From contig NZ_SNZA01000001.1 in NCBI RefSeq assembly GCF_004363305.1, positions 212,902-276,901 on the forward strand: a stretch of 64,000 bases of DNA, written 5' to 3'. Shown here one piece after another: positions 17,512-26,288 of the stretch (position 1 is the stretch's first letter; every line of letters starts with the position of its first letter). The notes under the pieces are model-generated. The model did not search any database, was not told the origin of the DNA, and saw nothing but the letters and a program-made list of their open reading frames with translations. The DNA is from Marinomonas communis. Lineage in GTDB: Bacteria; Pseudomonadota; Gammaproteobacteria; Pseudomonadales; Marinomonadaceae. Position numbers and translations under genes: made by a program.

Positions 17512-18882
17512 TTAAAAGAAGGGCAGCCCCTGTTTGGTTTTCATTTCGACGACTGGCTCCGAACGGTGACTTAAAGACCGTATCAATATTGGTGCGACAA
17601 TAATACTAAGCACTACATTGGATAGTGGCAGCGCCAGCCATATTCCTTGTGTCCCCAGCACTGCAGGAAAGGCCAACAGGAATGGGATTTGAATCACGAT
17701 ATTTCCCAGTGCGACGAGCATGGCTTCACGGTTTTGTCCAACAGATAAGAAATACACCGATGCGACAAATAAAAAACCATCCAAGCATAAAGCAAACAAA
17801 TGCAGTCGCATGCCTTCAATTGTAATTTGAACCAGTCCAGTTTGTTCAGTCGTAAATAATCCGATTAACTGCTCCGAAAAGATGTTGGCGATCAGCGTGG
17901 TGCATAAGCCAAGGCCTAAGACGATTTTTAAAGCCAATATCATGGTGGTCTTTATGTGCTTAGGCTGCTTGGCCCCATAGTAATAACTGACAGGAGGCTG
18001 AATGCCATTCGCTAACCCCTCTGCAATCAAGTAATAGAGCAGGGCAATGTAATTAATAATCGCGAAGGCACTCACATACTCAACGGAGCCGTATTTAAGT
18101 AATAAGGTATTGTGCGCAGCAACAATAAAACTAAAGTATAAAAACATCACTAAGCCAGAGCTGCCTGTTTTCAGTACCTGCATAAGTTGTTTGAGGTTAA
18201 TAAATTCCAGTGCTAAGCGGATGCTGGCTTTGTTCGAACAAAAATAAAGCAAAGCAAACACAGCAACAGTGGCTTGAGAGATTACCGTAGCTATCGCCGC
18301 ACCTTTTAAACCTAGATTCCAATGCCCGAGCATTAAATAATCTAAAACGATATTGAGCAGTGCACCTATCCCTAACAATAACGTAGCTAGGTTAGGGCGA
18401 TCATCATTGCGAACCAACATGGGCAAAGCGCCTGATGCAATCGTCATGATCGCTCCCCATTGAAAAACACTGATGTAATCAAGGGCCCATTGATAAGCTG
18501 TTGCTTCAGCGCCTTGTAGTGTAAGCAGCTGGCTACCACTCAATGCTAAGTAGCCACTGGAGACGATGGAAAGTAATAGAATCAGCCATAAAGAAGCAGT
18601 TAGACTACTGGACGCTTTTGCTTCATCACCTGCGCCACGCTGTTGGGACATGATGGCACCGCCACCCATGCCCACTAAAATCCCAAAGCCAATGATTAGA
18701 CCCAGGATTGGCCAAGCCAAGTTCATGGCTGCAAGTCCATTTGCTCCGACATAGTGTCCAACAAACAAGCCATCAATGACTTGATAAAGCCCATTGACCA
18801 GCATGCCCGCCACCGATGGGATGGCAAACCGCCAAAAAGTTCGCTGAACAGAGCCTGTGAGGGAAAGAGATGCGTGTTCCAT
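17512..18882 (-). CDS. MATE-family efflux transporter
   Basis: A 456-residue protein with about twelve hydrophobic helices and the two-fold repeat of MATE antiporters: RTFWRFAIPSVAGMLVNGLY in the first half and the corresponding conserved glycine-rich turns in the second. MATE pumps expel cationic drugs and metabolites against Na+ or H+. It is divergent from a LysR gene at 18988, and a perfect 9-bp inverted repeat lies in the shared region, so control by that LysR is likely. Its stop is 4 nt from that of dinB. The cargo is unknown. Confidence 0.9.
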   Translation of the reverse strand: MEHASLSLTGSVQRTFWRFAIPSVAGMLVNGLYQVIDGLFVGHYVGANGLAAMNLAWPILGLIIGFGILVGMGGGAIMSQQRGAGDEAKASSSLTASLWLILLLSIVSSGYLALSGSQLLTLQGAEATAYQWALDYISVFQWGAIMTIASGALPMLVRNDDRPNLATLLLGIGALLNIVLDYLMLGHWNLGLKGAAIATVISQATVAVFALLYFCSNKASIRLALEFINLKQLMQVLKTGSSGLVMFLYFSFIVAAHNTLLLKYGSVEYVSAFAIINYIALLYYLIAEGLANGIQPPVSYYYGAKQPKHIKTTMILALKIVLGLGLCTTLIANIFSEQLIGLFTTEQTGLVQITIEGMRLHLFALCLDGFLFVASVYFLSVGQNREAMLVALGNIVIQIPFLLAFPAVLGTQGIWLALPLSNVVLSIIVAPILIRSLSHRSEPVVEMKTKQGLPFF

Positions 18883-18924
18883 GATGTCACCTGAAGTTGA
18901 TGTCTATATATTATTAAATGAAAA

Positions 18925-18954
18925 TAAGATGAACCAAAATTAGCATTCATCTTA
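18925..18954. promoter_or_regulatory. Inverted repeat between MATE and LysR genes
   Basis: TAAGATGAA (18925-18933) and TTCATCTTA (18946-18954) are perfect 9-bp arms 12 bp apart in the 105-nt divergent region. The dimension and place fit a LysR recognition site controlling both genes. Confidence 0.6.
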
Positions 18955-18987
18955 AAAAGAGATGGAGTGGCGCAGGAGTAAGAGAGT

Positions 18988-19866
18988 TTGAATTGGACAA
19001 TTGATCAACTAAAGATCTTTGAAATGGCCGCAACAGAAGGTTCATTTTCAGCAGCAGCACGTAAACTTGGTAAAGCCCAATCCCGAGTGAGTACTGCGAT
19101 TGCTGATTTAGAGTTAGATCTTGGGGCTGAACTATTCGACCGTTCTTTGCATACGCCGACATTAACGTCCTTTGGCCAAGAAATGCTAACTGAGGCTCGG
19201 TTTGTATTGGCTCAGCGAGATAGACTAAATGCCAGAGCCATGGCTGCCGTAGCAGGTCAAGATATTGAGCTGGTTATTGCTGGAGATGAGGCGGTCCCGC
19301 TCGTTGGCTTTCAAACCATTTTTGCGCGATTGGCTGAGCAGTTTCCAAATTTAAAGCTAACTCTCACACATGGATCTAGAAATGATATTGCCGCCGCTGT
19401 GCTATCCGGTAGAGCTACTATGGGGGTCTTGTTCCGATCAAGTCAGTTAGACGATGACATAGAATTTCATTCAGTTGGGCATTTTAAACAAACCCTAATT
19501 GTTGCCAAAGATCACCCACTTTGCAGCAGCGCTGAACCTAATTTGTCCCAGCTACAAGCTTTTCGCCAGTTGGTGATTTGTGACCGTTTAGGAGAAAACC
19601 GAGCGGCACCGCTGACGTCTAACTACTGGCACATTGATAGCTATTATCAAATCTCTGAAATGGTGGCCATGGGGCTAGGCTGGGCGCTTGTGCCTGAACA
19701 CATAGCGCGTTCCCCTTGGTATCGCGATTCACTAATTAGCTTGTCCACGCAAAACATCCCGCAGTCCACCCTAGTCGAAGTGGGCGTGATAAAACGACGG
19801 GATCAGCATTTTGGTGAAGCCGGACAGTGGTTACTTCGACAGCTAGAGCAGCTCTTTAATCATTAA
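18988..19866 (+). CDS. LysR-family regulator
   Basis: A 292-residue LysR protein whose reading frame begins at a TTG (18988): LNWTIDQLKIFEMAATEGSF is read at residues 1-20. GGAG at 18974-18977 is about 10 nt upstream, supporting this start; no ATG in frame would leave the helix-turn-helix intact. The effector domain ends with the usual MVAMGLGWALVPEH segment. It is divergent from the MATE pump and probably controls it. Its TAA overlaps the stop of the convergent LysR gene in TTAA. Confidence 0.82.
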   Translation: MNWTIDQLKIFEMAATEGSFSAAARKLGKAQSRVSTAIADLELDLGAELFDRSLHTPTLTSFGQEMLTEARFVLAQRDRLNARAMAAVAGQDIELVIAGDEAVPLVGFQTIFARLAEQFPNLKLTLTHGSRNDIAAAVLSGRATMGVLFRSSQLDDDIEFHSVGHFKQTLIVAKDHPLCSSAEPNLSQLQAFRQLVICDRLGENRAAPLTSNYWHIDSYYQISEMVAMGLGWALVPEHIARSPWYRDSLISLSTQNIPQSTLVEVGVIKRRDQHFGEAGQWLLRQLEQLFNH

Positions 19867-20762
19867 TCTAAGCTGAGCTCCCGAAGGATCGACGCAAAAT
19901 TTAAGGTCGTTGGTGAGGGGAGACGTTGTCGATAAGCCAAAGCAAGACTAACCTTTGGTGTCGGGGCGGTAATGGAGCGGAAGGTAACGCCTGCAATGGA
20001 CAGCTGTCGCATGGAATCAGGCAATAGAGACACGCCTAGATTGGCCGCGACGAGGGAGAGTATGGAGGCGATTTGTGGTGCGGCTGGCCCCAATTTGGGC
20101 TCAAACCCTGCTGCTCGACAGTTTTCCAGCACCGCATCATGCAGGCTGATGGCGTCTTCTCTTGCGGTCATGATAAAGGGGGAAGCAGCCAGTTCCTGCA
20201 AGGCAAGGGTTTCGCTTTCTGCTGTTGCGGCCAAAGGGTGATCGATAGGGAGTACGGCGATCAGTTCTTCCTCGATGATCTCGCGGATATACAAACTTGG
20301 GTCATCGGAGCTCGATGGTCGAATAATGGCAATATCCAACTTTTCTTGTAGCAATAACTCAACCAGTTTTAATGCCGTGGCCTCCTTGATCACCAACTCG
20401 ACCTCTGGATACGCTGCTTGAAAGGCTTTGATGGTGGCTGGAATCTTTGGGTTCAGCGCTGCGGTACCAGTGAAGCCGAGGTGTAAACTACCGGATAGCC
20501 CTTTTGCCGCTCTTTGGCTCATGTGCAACGCATGCTGAGCTGTGGCGGGTAGATCTTTAACGGCTTGATAGAACACTTCGCCGGCTTCTGTTAGCTCCAC
20601 CCCTTGCGGGATGCGATGAAATAGAGCCGCGCCAACCTCCCGTTCTAAATCCTTTATTTGCTGACTTAACGGCGGTTGATTAATACCTAGATTAGCTGCA
20701 GCGCGGGTCATGTTTTTTTCATCGGCTACCGCTAAAAAGTAGCGAATATGTCTAAGTTCCAT
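19863..20762 (-). CDS. LysR-family regulator (BenM/CatM-like)
   Basis: A 299-residue LysR protein starting MELRHIRYFLAVADEKNMTRAA, the N-terminus shared by BenM, CatM and TfdR-type regulators of aromatic and carboxylate catabolism. I take M at 20762 rather than the in-frame M four codons earlier, since the MELRHIRYF start is the family norm. No target gene is adjacent: the plus-strand neighbour is convergent and the next upstream gene is another LysR on the same strand. It may regulate at a distance or be left over from a lost operon. Confidence 0.82.
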   Translation of the reverse strand: MELRHIRYFLAVADEKNMTRAAANLGINQPPLSQQIKDLEREVGAALFHRIPQGVELTEAGEVFYQAVKDLPATAQHALHMSQRAAKGLSGSLHLGFTGTAALNPKIPATIKAFQAAYPEVELVIKEATALKLVELLLQEKLDIAIIRPSSSDDPSLYIREIIEEELIAVLPIDHPLAATAESETLALQELAASPFIMTAREDAISLHDAVLENCRAAGFEPKLGPAAPQIASILSLVAANLGVSLLPDSMRQLSIAGVTFRSITAPTPKVSLALAYRQRLPSPTTLNFASILRELSLD

Positions 20763-20852
20763 AGGGATATGCAAATAGTATTGAAGAGAAAGTCTTAATA
20801 CTTTATACGACTTTCTATTTGTTCACTATTAAAAGTCTCAATTTGGAGCTAA

Positions 20853-21779
20853 CTACCTTTCAACAAGGCCGCTAATGTCTACAAAATGTTGTTTTAGCCA
20901 CTGATATGATCTTTCTTGTGTTCTTGTTTTATGGAAGTAGAGACAAGACTGATGGGTTGGCGCTGGTAGCGGTAATGGTCGAGTGGTGATCGCAAACTCT
21001 TTACTTAGTTGGAGCGCTAATGAGCGTGGCAGGATGGCAAAAAAGTCGCTTTTTGCGACGGTTTCCGCAATAACCAATGGTGAAGAGAGCGTTAGCATAA
21101 CATCACGTTTTAGCCCCATCTCATTTAACTTCTCATCAATTGTCCCAGGCTTGCCATCCCAATGAACCACTAAAATATGCGGATAATGAATGTAGCTATC
21201 TAGGCTGATCGGTTTCGTTTGGTCACTACTGATCCCAGGATGATTGCTCCGTGCAATCATTAAAAATGGCTCTTCGAGAAGTATCTGAGACTCGACGATA
21301 GACGGAACCTCACCAGAAAAGGGTGTTGCAATAACAAAGTCGATCTCTTGGTTAGCAATGGCTGTTAAAGCCTGCTTGTCCATCTTTTCAACATGCAGCT
21401 TGATGCCTCGAGAAAGATGCTGCCATTGTGTCATAAGTGGAGGAATTAATGTCAGCTGAGCATAGTCATTCGCTACAATGGTGAATGTCTTCTCATCTTT
21501 AGTTGGATCGAACCCTTTGCTTGCATCCAGTGCTTGTTGAAGCAACAACAAGGATTCTGTGATTCTCGGAGCAATCAAGTAGGCCAATGCGGTTGGTTGC
21601 ATCTGATTATCTCGGCGGATAAACAAGACATCTCCTAGGTTTTCCCTTAAACGAGCCAGCGCATGACTGAAAGCGGACTCGCTTAGCGCAACCTTGGCGG
21701 CAGCTTTTTTGACAGACTTTGTCTCCATTAAAGCATCAAAAATAAGCATAAGATTAAGATCAATGTTGCGTAAATTCAT
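20853..21779 (-). CDS. LysR-family regulator divergent from ggt
   Basis: A 308-residue LysR protein of the NodD/LeuO-like branch (MNLRNIDLNLMLIFDALMETKSV); the helix-turn-helix (SVKKAAAKVALSESAFSHAL) is at residues 22-41. It diverges from the gamma-glutamyltranspeptidase gene with 123 nt between, and two overlapping palindromes lie directly before its start. It is thus the likely regulator of ggt and of itself. The ligand is unknown. Confidence 0.85.
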   Translation of the reverse strand: MNLRNIDLNLMLIFDALMETKSVKKAAAKVALSESAFSHALARLRENLGDVLFIRRDNQMQPTALAYLIAPRITESLLLLQQALDASKGFDPTKDEKTFTIVANDYAQLTLIPPLMTQWQHLSRGIKLHVEKMDKQALTAIANQEIDFVIATPFSGEVPSIVESQILLEEPFLMIARSNHPGISSDQTKPISLDSYIHYPHILVVHWDGKPGTIDEKLNEMGLKRDVMLTLSSPLVIAETVAKSDFFAILPRSLALQLSKEFAITTRPLPLPAPTHQSCLYFHKTRTQERSYQWLKQHFVDISGLVER

Positions 21780-21780
21780 T

Positions 21781-21806
21781 CTGCATTCCCTGCAGGTTGT
21801 CCTGCA
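21781..21806. promoter_or_regulatory. Overlapping palindromes between LysR and ggt
   Basis: CTGCA-TTCCC-TGCAG (21781-21795) and TGCAGG-TTGT-CCTGCA (21791-21806) share TGCAG in the middle, giving three TGCAG-like half-sites at regular spacing. They lie 1-27 nt upstream of the LysR ATG, suited to autorepression, with ggt about 100 nt away. Confidence 0.6.
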
Positions 21807-21902
21807 TATTAAGCACTTCTATTGATTGGTCGGATTCCATAAGATGGTTTCAGAGAGACATTAGTCTTTCTGTCAAACGATAATAATATAAGGAATGTAT
21901 CA

Positions 21903-23654
21903 ATGCGATTTGCAATCAAAACGCTGGCCCTTTCAGTTTCTTTGTTGAGTAGCTCTGGTCTCATGGCTGCTGGACAAGCAGCTGATGCTTTTTCACCCGA
22001 GGCCGCCGGAGCCATTGAGCAGAAAAAGTTAGTTGAGGCACACAATTTTATGGTGGCCGCAGCTAACCCTAAAGCTGTGGAAGCTGGCTATGCTGTGCTT
22101 AAGAATGGTGGTTCTGCTATGGATGCGTATGTTGCTGTTCAAGCAGTTTTGGGGCTTGTAGAGCCGCAATCATCAGGGATCGGTGGTGGAGCGTTTGCCG
22201 TATACTACGATGCCGCTAAGCAAAAAGTAACCACTTTCGATGCCCGAGAAACGGCCCCATTAGAAGCGACGCCAGAGCTGTTTCAACATGAAGACGGCAC
22301 AACTTATAAGTTCTATGATGCGGTTATAGGAGGGCGTTCAGTTGGCACACCCGGAACGGTAGCGTTGATGCAAAAACTGCACAATGTTCATGGTAAGCTG
22401 CCTTGGAACTCACTGTTCGAACCTGCCATTAAGCTTGCAACAGATGGCTTTGCAGTGTCCCCACGTTTGGCTGGTGCGATTTCTCAAACTCATGAATCTC
22501 TAGCTAAGTTTCCTGAAACGGCTGAATACTTCCTAGATAAAAGTGGCCAACCTTTGGCAGAAGGAACGCTTTTAAAGAATCCAAAATACGCTAATACACT
22601 TAAGCATATTGCTTCGACGGGTGCAGAAGGCTTTTACCATGGTCAAATCGCTGAAGATATCGTAAATACCGTCCGTTCTATCTCAGACAATCCCGGTGTA
22701 CTTTCCTTAGCCGATTTTCAAACTTACAAAGTAAAAGAGCGACCTGCGACCTGTCTACCTTACGAAGCATTTGATATTTGTGGTATGGGGCCACCAAGTT
22801 CGGGTGCTCTAACCGTTGGTCAGATTTTAGGGATTACACAGCACTTTGATTTGGCTTCTATGGGGCCTGAATCCGCTCAGGCATGGCAAATTATAGGGGA
22901 TGCTTCGCGTTTAGCGTTTGCTGACCGTGGCCGATACATGGCTGACACGGATTTCGTGCCGATGCCCGAAGGCTTGTTAGACAAAAGTTATTTAGCCACC
23001 AGAGCACAATTAATCACTCCAGGAAAAGCATTGTCTTCGGTAGCGGCAGGCGAACCTCGTTGGCAGAAAGCCGTGGTTCAAGCGGATGACCAATCCATTG
23101 AGTTTCCAAGTACGAGTCATATTTCCATCGTCGATGCGGAAGGTAATGCCTTATCGATCACGACTACGATTGAAAATGGCTTCGGCTCACGAGTAATGAG
23201 TAATGGCTTCTTACTAAACAATGAACTAACAGACTTCTCATTTGCGTCTTACAGTGAGGGTTATCCGATTGCTAACCGCTTAGAACCCGGAAAGCGTCCT
23301 AGATCTTCCATGGCCCCAACAATCGTATTGAAGGATGACAAGCCATACATGGTAGTGGGCTCACCAGGTGGCTCTCGAATCATTGGATATGTGTCCAAAG
23401 CCTTGATCGCACATCTAGAATGGGGCATGGATATGCAATCCGCCATCTCTATGCCAAATATGTTAAACCGTTTTGGCATCTATGATATTGAAAAGGGGAC
23501 TTCAGCAGAATCTCTTGCACCAGAGCTTGAGTCGATGGGCTTTGACGTCTCGGTGAAAGATTTAAATTCCGGTTTACAAGGCATAGTGATTGAGAACGGC
23601 AAACTTTATGGCGGTGCTGACCCACGTCGTGAAGGCATTGTGATGGGCGATTAA
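21903..23654 (+). CDS. ggt: Gamma-glutamyltranspeptidase
   Basis: A 583-residue precursor with an N-terminal signal peptide (about residues 1-27, cleaved after GLMAAGQA or nearby) for export to the periplasm. The enzyme cleaves itself before T404 in the segment FPSTSHIS, giving large and small subunits; T404 is then the nucleophile. The glutamate-binding Arg is R115 in FDARETAP, and MGPPSSGALT and SPGGSRIIG are the conserved oxyanion and substrate motifs. It hydrolyses glutathione and other gamma-glutamyl compounds, which would feed glutamate and cysteinylglycine. Divergent from a LysR gene with operator-like repeats. Confidence 0.95.
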   Translation: MRFAIKTLALSVSLLSSSGLMAAGQAADAFSPEAAGAIEQKKLVEAHNFMVAAANPKAVEAGYAVLKNGGSAMDAYVAVQAVLGLVEPQSSGIGGGAFAVYYDAAKQKVTTFDARETAPLEATPELFQHEDGTTYKFYDAVIGGRSVGTPGTVALMQKLHNVHGKLPWNSLFEPAIKLATDGFAVSPRLAGAISQTHESLAKFPETAEYFLDKSGQPLAEGTLLKNPKYANTLKHIASTGAEGFYHGQIAEDIVNTVRSISDNPGVLSLADFQTYKVKERPATCLPYEAFDICGMGPPSSGALTVGQILGITQHFDLASMGPESAQAWQIIGDASRLAFADRGRYMADTDFVPMPEGLLDKSYLATRAQLITPGKALSSVAAGEPRWQKAVVQADDQSIEFPSTSHISIVDAEGNALSITTTIENGFGSRVMSNGFLLNNELTDFSFASYSEGYPIANRLEPGKRPRSSMAPTIVLKDDKPYMVVGSPGGSRIIGYVSKALIAHLEWGMDMQSAISMPNMLNRFGIYDIEKGTSAESLAPELESMGFDVSVKDLNSGLQGIVIENGKLYGGADPRREGIVMGD

Positions 23655-23664
23655 AGATACACAG

Positions 23665-23695
23665 AGTAAGCAAGCTCTTAAGGGGCTTGCTTACT
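23665..23695. terminator. Hairpin between convergent ggt and lrp-like genes
   Basis: Perfect 11-bp arms AGTAAGCAAGC and GCTTGCTTACT around a 9-nt loop fill the 43-nt gap between the two stop codons. No T run follows on either strand, so it may be a weak bidirectional terminator or an mRNA 3'-end stabiliser. Confidence 0.55.
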
Positions 23696-23697
23696 AA

Positions 23698-24162
23698 TTA
23701 CACCTGCAAGGCCTGTTTGCTTTTAATCGACGACAGTAGCATGTAGGTGTGTAAACCGGAGATAAAGCTGGCTTGTAAGGTGTCGTTTATCAGGTGGTTA
23801 AACTCTTCCATGGTTTTACAGTAGACGTGCAGCATAAAGTCGTCTTCTCCTGTTATGGAATGACACTCATGAATTAAGGGGTGATTCTGAATCAGTTCGA
23901 TGGTTCTTTTGCGTGCATCGACTTCGCTTTTCCGGTACTGCACCATGATCACGGCAGACACATCAATGCCGACTTTTTTCTTGTTCACGACTGCGACATA
24001 GTGGTCGATTACGCCTTCCTCTTCTAGCCGCTTAATTCGACGAAAACACTGTGACGAAGACAATCCAATTTGTTCAGCAAGCTCAATACGGGGTATTTGG
24101 CTGTTTTGCTGAAGTAAGTTAAGAATGCTGATGTCATATCGATCAAGGGCAGGGTGGTGCAT
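23698..24162 (-). CDS. Lrp/AsnC-family regulator
   Basis: A 154-residue regulator with the AsnC-type helix-turn-helix (LDRYDISILNLLQQNSQI, then IGLSSSQCFRRIKRLE) at residues 5-50 and a RAM ligand domain (residues 70-150). I place the start at 24162 (MHHPALDRYD), with GAGAC about 9 nt upstream, rather than at 24201. It diverges from a LysE-type exporter, the common pairing for amino-acid efflux, so it likely senses the exported amino acid. Confidence 0.88.
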   Translation of the reverse strand: MHHPALDRYDISILNLLQQNSQIPRIELAEQIGLSSSQCFRRIKRLEEEGVIDHYVAVVNKKKVGIDVSAVIMVQYRKSEVDARKRTIELIQNHPLIHECHSITGEDDFMLHVYCKTMEEFNHLINDTLQASFISGLHTYMLLSSIKSKQALQV

Positions 24163-24303
24163 GATTAATGTCTCAAATTTAAGATTAATGAAATTATTCA
24201 TGCATTATGGGTTTTGGGTCAAGCCAATTTCGCTGAGATAGTGGCGTAGGTTTTGGGATACATTTTTAGTCCTTATCCCCTTACCAGCTCGTGAGAAATT
24301 GAA

Positions 24304-24924
24304 ATGAATTTAGTCTTACTCAGTGTGTTTATTCCGACCTTCTTTTTTGTCTCTATCACCCCCGGAATGTGTATGACGTTGGCCTTGAGTCTTGGCTTAA
24401 GAGTCGGTTATCTGCGCACACTTTGGATGATGCTGGGTGAATTAATCGGCATTGGGTTAGTGTCACTTGCCGCTGCATTAGGGGTCGCGTCGATCATCGA
24501 CAGCTACCCATGGCTGTTTGTCATGCTTAAATACGCAGGTGGTGCGTATCTGCTGTATTTGGGCATTTCTATGTGGCGCTCGAAGGGCAGTCTAGCCTTG
24601 TCAGCTCATAACGATGAACAAAAAAGTGGCAGCAATGTACAGCTAATGCTGCAAGGATTTGTGACTGCAGTGGCGAACCCTAAGGGCTGGGCGTTTATGA
24701 TTTCTTTATTACCGCCTTTTATCGATAGTAGCCAATCGTTAGCGACACAGTTAGCCAGCTTAGTCGCAGTGATTTTAATCATTGAGTTTGTTTGCATGAG
24801 CATTTACTCAATTGGTGGCAAAAGCCTAAAGCACATGCTCAGTCATTCAGACAATATTCGCACCATGAATCGAATCTCAGGCGCCTTGATGGTAGGCGTG
24901 AGTTTTTGGTTGGTAATGAGTTGA
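24304..24924 (+). CDS. LysE/RhtB-family amino-acid exporter
   Basis: A 206-residue protein with about six membrane segments. FVSITPGMCMTLALSLGLRVGY (read as residues 16-37) is the RhtB-family signature and NPKGWAFMISLLPPFID is a second conserved stretch near residue 125. Members export homoserine lactone, threonine, leucine or other amino acids. It faces an Lrp-type regulator, so expression probably responds to amino-acid excess. It belongs to the same superfamily as the ArgO-like protein at 13191 but is a clearly different branch. Confidence 0.88.
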   Translation: MNLVLLSVFIPTFFFVSITPGMCMTLALSLGLRVGYLRTLWMMLGELIGIGLVSLAAALGVASIIDSYPWLFVMLKYAGGAYLLYLGISMWRSKGSLALSAHNDEQKSGSNVQLMLQGFVTAVANPKGWAFMISLLPPFIDSSQSLATQLASLVAVILIIEFVCMSIYSIGGKSLKHMLSHSDNIRTMNRISGALMVGVSFWLVMS

Positions 24925-25031
24925 GTTATCTCTTTTGATACTTTTTATGTATGGAATGTGATAGCGCCATATATTAGAGCGCTTATAAACAACTCACTAA
25001 AATAGTCTCACTTTAAAAAGGAGACCTTAAA

Positions 25032-26276
25032 GTGAGTACATCGCAATCCTATCTTTCCCAACCTTCCACCCAGCCTAACAGTAATGACGGCAATGCCTCG
25101 CTTGTTTTTATCGAGCGGGGGACGGCTGCCTATCGCCGTGCGGGCTGGGCATTATTTCTCGCAGGGTTTTCCAGTTTTTCCCTTATTTATTGTGTTCAGC
25201 CGTTGCTACCTATTTTTGCCAAGGAGTTTGCTGTCTCCGCTGCTCAGAGTTCCTTGGCCTTGTCTTACACAACTGGAGTACTAGCGTTTGCCATTGTACT
25301 GGCGGGCGCCTTTTCCCAATCCCTAGGTCGTAAAGGGTTGATGTGCGTTTCGATGTTATTGACGGCAGGCTTATGTGTTGCGTTTTCTCTAATGACAGAT
25401 TGGAATGCCTTTTTAATCCTAAGAGCTTTGATGGGGTTGTTATTAGGTGGCGTGCCTGCAGTTGCCATGGCGTGGTTAGCAGAAGAGATTGATCCTGCAC
25501 ATTTAGGTAAAAGTATGGGGCTTTATGTGGGGGGCACGGCATTTGGAGCCATGATGGGCCGAGTGGGGGGGGGCGTGCTCACCGAGTTTGTCTCTTGGCG
25601 CATGGCTATGGGAACTTTGGGTGTTCTCTGTTTGTTGACCACATTAGGGTTTTGTTGGTTATTGCCGCCTTCTCGAAACTTTGTACGCCAATCTGGTTTC
25701 AGTCTAAGTATTCATTTGCGTTATTGGGGCAAGCACCTTGCCAACATGAAACTGCTGGCTTTGTATGGGGTGGCGTTTTTACTACCCAGTGTCTTTACCA
25801 CCTTGTTTAACTACGCCACGTTTCATCTAGCGGGGCCTATCTATCAGCTCTCGCCATTTCAAAGTAGTTTGCTATTCCTCGCCTTTGCATTTGGCATGGT
25901 GTCTTCCACACTGTCTGGAGCGCTTGCCGATCGGTTTGGCCGAATACCTATGATCCAGCTAGGCTTTGTTTGTCTTTTGCTAGGCAGTGCGACGACGATT
26001 TGGCAGCCACTTTGGTTACTGGCCAGCGGTATATCTTTGGTGGCTATAGGCTTTTTTATCGGCCATAGCGCCGCCAGCGGCGCGGTCGGTCGTATAGCTC
26101 CCCAAGCGAAGGGGCATGCTACATCACTGTATTTACTGTTTTACTATCTAGGCAACAGCGTGACTGGCACCCTAGGTGGTTGGTTTTGGCATCTAGGCGA
26201 TTGGAGCGGGGTGGTGGTGCTCACGACAGTGATCGCTATGATCGGGCTTATATTTAGCTTGTTCTTAAGGGAATAG
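25032..26276 (+). CDS. MFS transporter, YnfM-like
   Basis: A 414-residue MFS protein with twelve predicted membrane helices; the opening (RRAGWALFLAGFSSFSLIYCVQPLLP in residues 35-60) and the LSYTTGVLAFAIVLAGAFS segment are typical of the YnfM efflux group. The start is the GTG at 25032, since AAAAAGGAGACC ends 6 nt before it and no ATG is in frame nearby. YnfM-like proteins are thought to export arabinose-like sugars or drugs, but cargo is uncertain. No local regulator is paired with it. Confidence 0.85.
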   Translation: MSTSQSYLSQPSTQPNSNDGNASLVFIERGTAAYRRAGWALFLAGFSSFSLIYCVQPLLPIFAKEFAVSAAQSSLALSYTTGVLAFAIVLAGAFSQSLGRKGLMCVSMLLTAGLCVAFSLMTDWNAFLILRALMGLLLGGVPAVAMAWLAEEIDPAHLGKSMGLYVGGTAFGAMMGRVGGGVLTEFVSWRMAMGTLGVLCLLTTLGFCWLLPPSRNFVRQSGFSLSIHLRYWGKHLANMKLLALYGVAFLLPSVFTTLFNYATFHLAGPIYQLSPFQSSLLFLAFAFGMVSSTLSGALADRFGRIPMIQLGFVCLLLGSATTIWQPLWLLASGISLVAIGFFIGHSAASGAVGRIAPQAKGHATSLYLLFYYLGNSVTGTLGGWFWHLGDWSGVVVLTTVIAMIGLIFSLFLRE

Positions 26277-26288
26277 ATCTGTCTATTA

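Noticed and set aside
19863..21779. Two adjacent LysR genes as a recent duplication
   Set aside because: They belong to different LysR branches (BenM-like and NodD-like) with little similarity beyond the common fold.
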